The translations under genes were made by a program, and so were the position numbers. Of a stretch of 64,000 bases of DNA, positions 1 through 11,879 are shown in pieces. The stretch is from Agathobacter sp. (GTDB lineage Bacteria; Bacillota; Clostridia; Lachnospirales; Lachnospiraceae). The stretch is from assembly GCA_022769125.1 (NCBI GenBank), contig JALEKN010000035.1, positions 62,001 to 126,000 of the forward strand, read 5' to 3'. Below the pieces are notes generated by a model. That model was not told where the DNA came from and ran no database searches. It worked only from the letters and a program-made list of their open reading frames with translations. Each line of letters opens with the position of its first letter. Within the stretch, counting starts at the first letter, position 1.

Positions 1-2
1 TG

Positions 3-2543
<2,541 letters not shown>

Positions 2544-2590
2544 TTCACAGCTGATGATAAAAACAGTATGAATAACTTACATTAAAAGAG

Positions 2591-2632
2591 AGGCACCGGG
2601 CAGAGAGGATACTCTGTTCCGGCGCCTTTTTC
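2591..2632 (+). terminator. Rho-independent terminator after the GH53 gene
   Basis: Hairpin ggcaccgg-g-cagag...ctctg-tt-ccggcgcc followed by ttttt. Confidence 0.75.
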
Positions 2633-2634
2633 CA

Positions 2635-2663
2635 CTTTATAGGAAATCCCATTTCCTATAAAG
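2635..2663. repeat. Perfect 13-bp inverted repeat with a 3-nt spacer (CTTTATAGGAAAT-ccc-ATTTCCTATAAAG)
   Basis: Read directly in the intergenic region between the GH53 and CPBP genes. Confidence 0.9.
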
Positions 2664-2820
2664 CAAAAATGTTCCGCAGGGATGCGTCCTATGTGGAGTT
2701 GAGGATGCACCTGCGTGTCCACACGGTAACTTCATTCCGCAAAAACCGGTATTGACAGATAACTGATTATGGCGTATATATACAATATAAACAGTAAAGC
2801 AAAACAGGAGAAAAGAGCTA

Positions 2821-3770
2821 TGAAGATGGATTTGAAAAGGAATATAAACATTGCGCCTTTACTTGGAGAAAAAAAGGGCTGGAATATTGTGGTGGAGATT
2901 CTGGTATTTCTTGCGGTTATGCTTTTGTGCATGATCGGTCAGGCAATCGTTACCGTTCCAATAGAGTCTGCACTATTGTTTAATAATGCGGGATATATGG
3001 CTGCGGTTCAAAGCGGTGATGCGGCTGCAATCATGGATGCAACGAATGCTGTCCTGTCAAATGAGAGTTTTACTGTTCTGTCTCTGGCAGCAGAGTTTGT
3101 TATGATTGCAATTGTACTTGGATTTTGTGCTTTGTGTGAAAAGCGCAAACCATGGCAGGTCGGTTTTGCAAAGAAAAACATCTTAAAGGAATACGGAGTC
3201 GGCCTTGCCCTCGGTTTTGCGGTATTTTCTGTGGCGGTATTGCTTGCAGCTCTCATGGGTGCAGTCAGGCTTTCATTTGCCGGTGGAGGTGTGCTTTTAG
3301 TATTTTTTGCAGCAGGATTCATGATTCAGGGAATGGCAGAAGAAGTTCTGTGCAGAGGATACCTGATGTGCTCGGTAGCGAGAAGGTATCCGCTCTGGGT
3401 GGGCATTCTTGCAAATTCTGTTGTATTTGCATCACTTCATCTTTTGAACTCCGGCATTTCGGCATTGGCATTTATTAATCTTGTGCTGTATGGAATTTTT
3501 GCTTCTCTTTATTTTGTCCGCAGAGGCAATATCTGGGGAATCGGAGCATTTCATGCTGTATGGAATTTTGTGCAGGGCAATTTCTATGGAATACAGGTCA
3601 GTGGCACCGGTAAAATGACATCTGTTTTTGCAAGCTCCTTTACAGAAGGAAGAGAGCTTATTAACGGAGGTGCATTTGGACTTGAGGGCGGTCTTGCGGT
3701 AAGTTCTGTGCTTGCAGTAGGAATTGTTTTGCTGTATCTTGAACCTTGGAAAAAGGCAGAGGCAGCATAG
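2821..3770 (+). CDS. CPBP family intramembrane glutamic endopeptidase (CAAX-like)
   Basis: Multi-TM protein with the AEEVLCRGYL motif and a later FHAVWNF. Start moved from 2769 to the ATG preceded by aggag. Confidence 0.82.
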
Positions 3771-3795
3771 AGTAAAAAGAAATAGGGTGTATAAC

Positions 3796-4170
3796 ATGAA
3801 AATATCACAGACATCGGGTGTGCCGATTTATCAACAGATTGCGGATGCATTCCGGACAGACATTCTTGCCGGGAAATATTCCCAGGGGGAATATCTGCCA
3901 TCTATCCGCGGCTTGGCAAAGGAATTAAAGATCAGTGTGATCACAACAATGAAAGCATATGAACAGTTGCAGGAAGAGGGGCTTGTGACCGGAGTTCAGG
4001 GAAAAGGCTTTTATGTGAATGCGCCAAACAGTGAGATGCTGAGGGAACAGCATCTGCGAAAGGTGGAGGATTCTCTTACGGAGGCAATCCAGGCTGCAAA
4101 GATCGCCGGGATGAGTGATGAGGAACTGATGCAGACCTTGCAGACCTTGTTTGCGATGAGAGAGGAATAG
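3796..4170 (+). CDS. GntR family transcriptional regulator (YtrA-type, short C-terminus)
   Basis: SGVPIYQQIADAFRTDILAGKYSQGEYLPSIRGLAKELKISVITTMKAYEQLQEEGLV is a GntR wHTH; next to an ABC ATPase gene. Confidence 0.88.
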   Translation: MKISQTSGVPIYQQIADAFRTDILAGKYSQGEYLPSIRGLAKELKISVITTMKAYEQLQEEGLVTGVQGKGFYVNAPNSEMLREQHLRKVEDSLTEAIQAAKIAGMSDEELMQTLQTLFAMREE

Positions 4171-4173
4171 TAT

Positions 4174-5088
4174 ATGAATGACCAATATGTAATAGAAGGC
4201 AGGAATCTTCATAAAAAGTTTAAGGGATTTTCGCTCAATATCCCATTGCTTCAGATTCCGAAGGGATTTGCGACTGCACTCATCGGAGAAAACGGAGCAG
4301 GGAAAACGACTCTGATGAATATGATCGCGGGAATACGTCTGGACTATGATGGGGAGCTCACCTACTTCGGACAATACAGTGATGACGACAGGGAGAAAAA
4401 TCCAATAGTAAAAAACAGTATCGGATATACAGGAACCGGAGACTATTATCTGCCGCAGTGGACAGTACGGCAGGTGGAAAAACTTTCCGGACTACTGTTT
4501 GACGGATTTGATGCGGAATCTTTCCGGCAGTGGTGCAGGGATCTGACAATTTTTCCGGAAGGCAGATATGAGAAAAACAAGAAGGTCAATGCGCTTTCCG
4601 ATGGAAACCGGACAAAACTGATGCTTGCAGGTGTTCTTGCAAGAAACACAAAAATGCTTCTTCTAGATGAGCCGGCATCCTCTCTTGACCCGTTGATGAG
4701 GGACCGCCTGTGTGAGATGATTCGTGACTACCTGAACGAGGACGAGGGAGAGAAGAGCGTTTTCTTTTCCACGCATAATATCTCTGACATGGAGAATGTG
4801 ACTGACTACGCTATTTTTATGGAACATGGAATAATCGTGGAGCAGGGGTTTGTGGAGGAGCTGAAAGAAAAATATATTCTGATAAAGGGAGAAAAGGCAG
4901 ACGAGACCGCCGCTGCCCCTTACATGTATACAATGAACTCCAGCCATTATGGTTTTGAAGGTATTTGTCTGTCTGAAAACCTTGATAAGCTGGCAGGTCT
5001 TGATATAACCACAGAGGTTCCTACACTTTTTCAGCTCAGCGTTGCGATCATGAAGGTTAATTCGCACATGAACCGGAAGCAGAGGTGA
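4174..5088 (+). CDS. ABC transporter ATP-binding protein (YtrB-like)
   Basis: Walker A GENGAGKTT, degenerate signature NALSDGNRTK, Walker B MLLLDEPASSLDP. Confidence 0.92.
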   Translation: MNDQYVIEGRNLHKKFKGFSLNIPLLQIPKGFATALIGENGAGKTTLMNMIAGIRLDYDGELTYFGQYSDDDREKNPIVKNSIGYTGTGDYYLPQWTVRQVEKLSGLLFDGFDAESFRQWCRDLTIFPEGRYEKNKKVNALSDGNRTKLMLAGVLARNTKMLLLDEPASSLDPLMRDRLCEMIRDYLNEDEGEKSVFFSTHNISDMENVTDYAIFMEHGIIVEQGFVEELKEKYILIKGEKADETAAAPYMYTMNSSHYGFEGICLSENLDKLAGLDITTEVPTLFQLSVAIMKVNSHMNRKQR

Positions 5089-5092
5089 TCGG

Positions 5093-5761
5093 ATGAGAAT
5101 GCAGTTAAAAAGCTATCGGGCTTTTGTAGCACAGCCATACCGTGCAATAGAGATCTGGGGACTTTCGGCGATACTGCTGGCTGCCTACTGGCTGCTTGCA
5201 CCCCGCTTTGGAACAACAGCATTGATTATATGCTACAGTGTGTATATTCAGCTTGATATGACCTGGGATTTCTGGATATTTGGAGGAATATGCCCGAGGA
5301 ACAGTGCTAAAATGGAGTTTGTGAAGTCCTCCTGTTATGGATATACGGGACTTAAAATGGCAATTTTGACAGACCAGATGAGGCGTTTTGTGATGTTTGC
5401 CATATTATCCGTCGGGCTGATGGCAATCACTGTGATACGGGAAGACCGCACAATCGGAAGTGTCGAGCTGTGGTACACGGCGCTGTTAATTCTGGCACCA
5501 TATGCGGTCAATACCCTGCTGTTAAATATTTCACGCCATATTGAATTTTTTCAGTTATACATATTGGTGCCATGTGCAGGATGTGGGTTTGTAGCGGGGC
5601 TGCTGGCTGCATTTGGAGAGCAGCTTTCGGATGGAACGCTGGTGACAGTAAAACAGATGGTTTTTCTGGTAATATTGCTGCTCCTTGGAATTATCGGCAC
5701 GGCTGTAACAATCTGGCATATGCTGTTTTGCATTAAAAGAAGCTACCGGGATGCCGTATGA
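5093..5761 (+). CDS. Multi-TM membrane protein, probable ABC permease partner
   Basis: Hydrophobic segments; 4-nt gap after the ATPase gene. Confidence 0.6.
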   Translation: MRMQLKSYRAFVAQPYRAIEIWGLSAILLAAYWLLAPRFGTTALIICYSVYIQLDMTWDFWIFGGICPRNSAKMEFVKSSCYGYTGLKMAILTDQMRRFVMFAILSVGLMAITVIREDRTIGSVELWYTALLILAPYAVNTLLLNISRHIEFFQLYILVPCAGCGFVAGLLAAFGEQLSDGTLVTVKQMVFLVILLLLGIIGTAVTIWHMLFCIKRSYRDAV

Positions 5762-5773
5762 TGGAGGATATTC

Positions 5774-6448
5774 ATGTTAGATAAGATTAAAAAAGGCCTG
5801 ATGCTTGCCGGATATGGATTGGGATTCAAGTCACAGCTTATTTTTGCAGTGGTATTCATGTTGGGGGGATTCGCATTGGAATTCTTTGAGAAGGCGGGCA
5901 ATATATTGGGCGGCTTTTACATAGTGCTTGCGGCAATGTTTGTCCTTCAGCTTGTCATCTCACTGAATCTGTCCACGATGGTGCAGACTTCTCCGTATAA
6001 GCGCAAGCTTGAGACGGTTATTCCGGTTCTGACCTCGACACCGCTTTTGCTCTTTAATTATACCGTGATGGTGTTGATACGCTTGCACTATCTGTATCTG
6101 GACCCTGAGGTAAGTGCAAATGCAGATAGACAGATGCAGGTTCGCAGCGGTCTTGTAGCAATCAGCTTCCTGCTGTTTGTTACTGCGCTATATATGGGAG
6201 TCTGCTACAAATTTTTCTGGAGTTCCTTTGTATTTTTATTTGCGGTTGTTTTTCCGATTGCATTCATAAGCCGGGCAGATTGGTTTGCGCATTTTGTGAT
6301 AAAACTTCCGATTGGCGGAATCGTTGCAGGCGGGTATCTGATGATCATTATCGGCCAGGCAGCAGCATATCTGGCTTCCGCAGTCTTTTACAAGCGGGAA
6401 TTGTCACGCTGTGCGTTTTCTGCTGCACTGAAGAGAAACTATAGGTAG
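5774..6448 (+). CDS. Multi-TM membrane protein, probable second ABC permease partner
   Basis: Hydrophobic segments; co-directional and closely spaced. Confidence 0.6.
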   Translation: MLDKIKKGLMLAGYGLGFKSQLIFAVVFMLGGFALEFFEKAGNILGGFYIVLAAMFVLQLVISLNLSTMVQTSPYKRKLETVIPVLTSTPLLLFNYTVMVLIRLHYLYLDPEVSANADRQMQVRSGLVAISFLLFVTALYMGVCYKFFWSSFVFLFAVVFPIAFISRADWFAHFVIKLPIGGIVAGGYLMIIIGQAAAYLASAVFYKRELSRCAFSAALKRNYR

Positions 6449-6607
6449 GAAGAAAAGACTGCAAGCAAGAATGCTGTATTGGTGTGGTAAGCGGCGAAGC
6501 AAAACTTGTCATCGATTCTTGATATCAAAAGCTGGATATGCTATACTGTTTTCTAATAAATGAAGCTTGCAGGACATAGAGCGGGCAGAAGATTAGGAGA
6601 TGCAAAG

Positions 6608-6754
6608 ATGACGGAATTTGGATTGATTGTTTTTTTGATTTTAATTCTTCTCGTAGTGATCGTAGCAGTAATTGTCGCAGTAGTATCTTCTGTAACGGCA
6701 GCAGTAGCAGCCAATGAAGATGATGACGATGCTGAGGAAGAGGGAACGCTGTAG
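6608..6754 (+). CDS. 48-aa single-TM small protein with a highly acidic C-terminal tail
   Basis: MTEFGLIVFLILILLVVIVAVIVAVVSSVTAAVAANEDDDDAEEEGTL; RBS aggaga 7 nt upstream; the listed ORF start at 6560 is an extension. Confidence 0.6.
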   Translation: MTEFGLIVFLILILLVVIVAVIVAVVSSVTAAVAANEDDDDAEEEGTL

Positions 6755-6791
6755 GCGTATATTCCGGTACAACAGATATATTGGAAGATAA

Positions 6792-6826
6792 AGAGACTTT
6801 GGACATGGCTCCGAGGTCTCTTTTTG
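6792..6826 (+). terminator. Rho-independent terminator
   Basis: agagactttgga-catggc-tccgaggtctct followed by a T run. Confidence 0.75.
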
Positions 6827-6905
6827 CTGTATAGGAATTCACCATACAATAAAAGCAGGCTTTGCAGCAAATAATAAAAAGAATATTAAATGGCAGGAGG
6901 AAATC

Positions 6906-6933
6906 TTGCATTTTCCTTTGGTCAGCGTATAAT
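6906..6933 (+). promoter_or_regulatory. Sigma-A-type promoter, TTGCAT-N16-TATAAT
   Basis: -35 at 6906-6911 and a consensus -10 at 6928-6933, just upstream of the RND gene. Confidence 0.7.
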
Positions 6934-6944
6934 GAGAACGAATT

Positions 6945-6960
6945 GACCGACCGGTCGGTC
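6945..6960. promoter_or_regulatory. Perfect 16-bp palindromic TetR-type operator GACCGACCGGTCGGTC
   Basis: Perfect self-complementarity, 11 nt downstream of the -10; a TetR gene follows the RND gene. Confidence 0.8.
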
Positions 6961-7006
6961 GGAAAACGGAAATCACGATAAACAAAGTATTGCAAGGAGG
7001 ACAAAC

Positions 7007-10000
7007 ATGATTTCAAAGTATAGTGTAAAACGACCCTATACGGTTCTTGTTGGTGTCGTTTTGGTTATTGTTCTGGGAATCACATCACTTATGAAGATGA
7101 CGACAGACCTGCTCCCGGACATGAGTTTTCAATATGCGCTGGTCATCACGACAGACATTGGCGCCAGCCCGGAGACAGTTGAAACAGAGGTGACGGCACC
7201 GATTGAGGCTGCCATGGCAACAACCTCCAACATAAAGGGAATCACATCGACCTCATACAACAGCTACTCCATGGTTGTGCTTGAGTATGAGCAGAATGCC
7301 AATATGGATTCTGTGGTGATTGAGATCCAGCAGAAATTAGACCAGCTGGAGGGTTCCTGGAATGACGCGGTAGGAACACCTATGATCATGAAGATCAACC
7401 CGGATATGCTGCCGATCATGATTGCGGCAGTCGATAAGGATGGACTCGGCCAGACAGAACTATCCACCTATGTTGAGACAGAGCTGGTTCCGGCCCTTGA
7501 GAGCGTGGAGGGGGTTGCATCTGTATCTGCCAGCGGTGATATTACGGAGAGCATGGAAGTTACCCTGAACCAGGAAAAGATTGATGCGCTCAATGAGAAG
7601 CTGCAGGAAGAGATACTTTCACAGTTTGCTGATGCACAGAAAGAATTGGATGATGGCAGAACGCAGATTGAGGATGGACAGAGTGCGATTGATGACACTA
7701 AGGGACAGCTTGAGGATGCGATCAGCCAGGTGCAGCAACAGCAGCAGGACCTTTTAAAGAATGAGGAGGATCTGAAAGCACAACGGGAGGAACTGGTTTC
7801 CCAGCAGTCGAGTCTGCAGACGGTTCTTGATGGAATCAATTCCTTTATGGAATCCGAAGACTATACGAACCTGGCTTCTTTGGAAGAGGGAATCGGACAG
7901 ATTAACGAGGCTATTGATCAGGCGATTGCCGCAGGGGCAACGGAAGATATGGTTGCAACACAAAGAGCAGAGGCGGCAGCCTATCAGGAACAGCTTGATA
8001 CTGCGAACGCTGCAATCGCAAAACAGTTTTCCGGGCTTGCCGAAATGGGAATAACCGTAAATGGTTATGCAGATCTTCCGGCAGCAGCGGGAACGGTCAG
8101 TGAAATGCTTACCCAGGTAAATACGGGAATTACAACGATCGATGCAGCGCAGGAGCAGATTGCGCAGGGGAAGGTTTCACTGTCAGAAGCACTTGAGACG
8201 CTAAACACAAATACTGCACTTGCAGCTCTTTCCATAAGCGGAACCTCCGCACAGCTTGCGACCGCAGCAGCGTCTATGGATGATGCGCAGTCTTCCCTGG
8301 ATTCTGCAAAAGACAGTGCGCTGGAGTCTGCGGATCTGACACAGATTTTGACCGTGGACATGATCTCTAACCTGCTGACTGCGCAGAACTTTAATATGCC
8401 GGCGGGATACGCGGCAGAAGGAACGAAGGACTATCTTGTCCGTGTCGGTGATTCGGTAGATTCCATGGATGAACTGGAAAATCTGGTTCTTATGGACATG
8501 GGAATGGACAGCGTAGGAATTATCCGCCTTGGAGACGTTGCTGATATAAAGATGGTGGATAATGCGGATGAGACATATGCAGTTGTAAATGGCAATCCGG
8601 GAATTATGCTGTCGATGGAGAAGCAGACCGGCTACTCAACAGGAGAAGTTACAGACCGGCTGTTAGATAAGTTTGATACCCTTGAAAAAAGTACAGAAGG
8701 TCTGCACCTGTCTGTTCTGATGAATCAGGGTGTATATATTGACATGATCGTAAAGAGCGTCATGGAGAATATGATCATCGGTGCGATTCTTGCAATCTTT
8801 GTCCTGCTTCTATTCTTAAAAGACGTAAAGACAACGATCATCATTGCGTGCTCCATCCCACTTTCGGTTATTACGGCAGTTGTACTTATGTACTTTACCG
8901 GAATTTCGCTTAACATTATTTCTATGTCGGGACTTTTACTTGGTATCGGAATGCTCGTTGACAATTCTATCGTTGTCATAGAGAATATTTACCGCTTAAG
9001 AGGTGAGGGTTACTCCATCCGCAGAGCTGCTGTTGAAGGTGCCGGGCAGGTAACGGGAGCAATCGTTGCATCTACACTTACCACCGTAAGCGTATATGCT
9101 CCGATCATCTTTACGGAGGGGATTACCAGACAGCTGTTTGTTGATCTTGCACTCACCATCGCGTTTACGCTTCTTGCAAGCCTTGTTGTTGCACTTACCT
9201 TTGTCCCGGCATTGTCATCCGGAATGCTGAAAAAAACAAAGGAAATCAGGCACCCTTGGTTTGATGCATTCAAAGAAGGCTATGGTAAGCTGTTAAAGGT
9301 CTGCCTGCGCTTTAAACCGATCGTATTTATTGTTGCGATCCTGCTTTTGATCGGAAGTGCATATGCAGCGATTTCAAGAGGATTTACCTTCATGGATATG
9401 GACATGGAGACAAATCAGCTTTCTGTCACGATTGGCGCAAAGGAAGACGAAAAGCTGACGTTTGCTGAACTTACCGATTATTCGGATGAGGTGATCGACC
9501 GGATCAGCGATATTGAGGGCATTGATACCATCGGCGCAATGGCAGGAGGCAGCTCAACCGCAAGCATGATGGGAGGCAGCACCGATAGTGTCAGCATGTA
9601 TATCCTGCTTGATGAGAATTCAGATGTTTCCGTACATGATGTGGAAAAGCAGATCTTAAGCCGTACGGAGGATCTTGATTGCGAAGTAAGTACAAGTTCT
9701 TCGTCCATGGACTTTACCTCATATTTTGGCTCCGGATTGTCCGTCCAGATCAAAGGCTCCGATCTGGACACCTTGCAGAGACTGGCGGCTGAGGTTGCGG
9801 ATGTCATGGAACAGACAGAGGGTACTTGTGATGTTAAGGACGGACTTGACAATGTATCACCGGAATTCAGAATCACAGTGGACAAGGAAAAAGCAGCCGG
9901 GTATGGATATACGGTAGCACAGGTATTCCAGCTTGTATATGCGGAAATGGCAAGCAACACTTCTGCGACAACCATTTCAACAGATGTAAAGGATTATGAG

Positions 10001-10828
10001 GTATATGTGCAGACCGAGGAGCAGGCAGATACCCAGCTTGCAGATATCAAGGCACTGACATTCACCTACACGGACAAGGACGGGGAAGAGAAAGAGATCC
10101 CGCTTTCCGATATCTGTACGATGGAAGAGACGACAACATTGTCTAAGATCACCAGAGATGCACAGAGCCGCTACATTACAGTTTCCTGTGGAATCGATGA
10201 AAGCCATAATGTCACACTGGTAAGTAATGAGCTGCAGAAGGCGATGAACAAGCTGGACATCCCGGAAGGATATTCAATCTCCATGGAAGGTGAGGATGAG
10301 ACCATTCAGGATGCAATGAGCCAGATGGTGCTTATGCTTGTGCTGGCTGTGATCTTTATCTATCTGATTATGGTTGCGCAGTTCCAGTCCCTGCTCTCGC
10401 CGTTTATTATCATGTTTACAATCCCACTTGCCTTTACGGGAGGCTTTATCGCACTGTTTCTTGCAGGCATTGAGGTCAGTGTCACATCCATGCTTGGATT
10501 CATCATGCTGGCAGGTCTGATCGTAAATAATGGTATTGTTCTGATCGATTATATCAATCAGGCGAGAAAAGAGGGAATGAGCAAGAAAGAGGCAATCATA
10601 GATGCAGGAAAGACGCGTGTGCGCCCGATTCTTATGACTGCGCTTACAACAATCCTTGCAATGTCCACATCTGCAATCGGACTTGGAGAAGGCTCCGAGA
10701 TGATGCGCCCGATGGCGATAACACTGATCGGAGGTCTCGTATATGGAACAATCCTGACACTGATCGTTATTCCGTGTATCTATGACGCTTTCAACAGGGA
10801 AAAGAGCATGGTGGAGGAAGAACTTTAG
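7007..10828 (+). CDS. RND/MMPL efflux transporter (AcrB/HAE1/SwrC-like) with an extracytoplasmic coiled-coil insertion
   Basis: 1273 aa; N-terminal MISKYSVKRPYTVLVGVVLVIVLGITSLMKMTTDLLPDMSF and duplicated RND TM blocks (GMLVDNSIVVIENI; GLIVNNGIVLIDYINQARKEGMSKKEAI). A Gln/Glu-rich coiled-coil stretch lies at roughly residues 200-440. Confidence 0.92.
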   Translation: MISKYSVKRPYTVLVGVVLVIVLGITSLMKMTTDLLPDMSFQYALVITTDIGASPETVETEVTAPIEAAMATTSNIKGITSTSYNSYSMVVLEYEQNANMDSVVIEIQQKLDQLEGSWNDAVGTPMIMKINPDMLPIMIAAVDKDGLGQTELSTYVETELVPALESVEGVASVSASGDITESMEVTLNQEKIDALNEKLQEEILSQFADAQKELDDGRTQIEDGQSAIDDTKGQLEDAISQVQQQQQDLLKNEEDLKAQREELVSQQSSLQTVLDGINSFMESEDYTNLASLEEGIGQINEAIDQAIAAGATEDMVATQRAEAAAYQEQLDTANAAIAKQFSGLAEMGITVNGYADLPAAAGTVSEMLTQVNTGITTIDAAQEQIAQGKVSLSEALETLNTNTALAALSISGTSAQLATAAASMDDAQSSLDSAKDSALESADLTQILTVDMISNLLTAQNFNMPAGYAAEGTKDYLVRVGDSVDSMDELENLVLMDMGMDSVGIIRLGDVADIKMVDNADETYAVVNGNPGIMLSMEKQTGYSTGEVTDRLLDKFDTLEKSTEGLHLSVLMNQGVYIDMIVKSVMENMIIGAILAIFVLLLFLKDVKTTIIIACSIPLSVITAVVLMYFTGISLNIISMSGLLLGIGMLVDNSIVVIENIYRLRGEGYSIRRAAVEGAGQVTGAIVASTLTTVSVYAPIIFTEGITRQLFVDLALTIAFTLLASLVVALTFVPALSSGMLKKTKEIRHPWFDAFKEGYGKLLKVCLRFKPIVFIVAILLLIGSAYAAISRGFTFMDMDMETNQLSVTIGAKEDEKLTFAELTDYSDEVIDRISDIEGIDTIGAMAGGSSTASMMGGSTDSVSMYILLDENSDVSVHDVEKQILSRTEDLDCEVSTSSSSMDFTSYFGSGLSVQIKGSDLDTLQRLAAEVADVMEQTEGTCDVKDGLDNVSPEFRITVDKEKAAGYGYTVAQVFQLVYAEMASNTSATTISTDVKDYEVYVQTEEQADTQLADIKALTFTYTDKDGEEKEIPLSDICTMEETTTLSKITRDAQSRYITVSCGIDESHNVTLVSNELQKAMNKLDIPEGYSISMEGEDETIQDAMSQMVLMLVLAVIFIYLIMVAQFQSLLSPFIIMFTIPLAFTGGFIALFLAGIEVSVTSMLGFIMLAGLIVNNGIVLIDYINQARKEGMSKKEAIIDAGKTRVRPILMTALTTILAMSTSAIGLGEGSEMMRPMAITLIGGLVYGTILTLIVIPCIYDAFNREKSMVEEEL

Positions 10829-10860
10829 TCAGATGTTATGCCTGACGAGGGAAACATGTT

Positions 10861-11514
10861 ATGGAAAAACAGATTTTTATTCAGGTTGAAAAAATTGCAG
10901 AACCATCCGAAAAAATGCGGCGGATGTATGAGGCGGTGTCCGAGCTTGTCAAGGCAAAGAAGGAGATCGCGGACATCAAGGTGTCCGATATTACCAAGGC
11001 GGCGGGCATTGGAAAGGGAACAGCTTACGAATACTTTGAGTCCAAGGAAGAATTGATTGCGCATGCACTGATGTATGAGTATTCCATCAAGATCCAAAGG
11101 CTGGCAAAGTCAGCGTTTGAACCTAGGACATTTCGTGAGCGCTGCAGCAGGGTAATGGACTGGATGTTTGAAAACAAAGACTACAACCGCATGTTTACAC
11201 AGCTGTTTTTAAACAATACAAGTCCGTATATGACTGCGGCGATGGAACGCCCGGTGCAGGGATGCCTGAACGGGGAGTTTGGCTGCGAGGCACATGACTA
11301 TGTGTATCAACTGATCGATGCCTTTATGGATGATGCATACCGGGAAGGGGTAATCCGGGAGACAAATCCGGGAAAGCGGGCGCTTGCCCTTCTTACAGCA
11401 ATGGCCGAGTATGCGTTTGTTATTATGGGACCGGCAGAAGAACGCTATGAATCACTTGGCGATGAAGGCTTGCGCACCTTTATCTACGAAAGCTTGGTGC
11501 GCTCCTTAAATTAA
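10861..11514 (+). CDS. TetR/AcrR family transcriptional regulator
   Basis: HTH region KKEIADIKVSDITKAAGIGKGTAYEYFESKEELIAHAL. Confidence 0.9.
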   Translation: MEKQIFIQVEKIAEPSEKMRRMYEAVSELVKAKKEIADIKVSDITKAAGIGKGTAYEYFESKEELIAHALMYEYSIKIQRLAKSAFEPRTFRERCSRVMDWMFENKDYNRMFTQLFLNNTSPYMTAAMERPVQGCLNGEFGCEAHDYVYQLIDAFMDDAYREGVIRETNPGKRALALLTAMAEYAFVIMGPAEERYESLGDEGLRTFIYESLVRSLN

Positions 11515-11549
11515 CCCCTTGACTTTTGATTGTGCCGCAAGTATGATAA

Positions 11550-11842
11550 GTTTATATAGGAAAGGCGCTAAGAAAGAGGAGTACATGATTTGGATTCCAC
11601 AGAGAATGGCATTTGATCCCGGGTGCAATATAAGAACCCCGGACAGCTGGAAGATGCCTGGCTGAAGAATGATGGAAGGTAGCTTTTGAGCCGGAGAACC
11701 TAGAAAGCCAGATTGGCACAAGTTCTTCCGTTTCATCCACGTTACAGGATATGAGTTGTTCGAGCCTTTGGCTCCGACAAGAACGAAGGTGGTACCGCGC
11801 CAATTCGCCCTTCATGCATTTGTATGCATGGAGGGCTTTTTT
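11550..11842 (+). promoter_or_regulatory. T-box leader (tRNA-Val-responsive by context) upstream of valS
   Basis: Conserved AAGGTGGTACCGCG at 11786-11799, then terminator gcccttcatgca...tgcatggagggc-TTTTTT. Candidate GTA (Val) specifier at 11679-11681 in ggaaggtagctttt. The 5' boundary is approximate. Confidence 0.9.
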
Positions 11843-11879
11843 AATCCAATTTATCACATTTTCCACAGGAGGAAACCGA

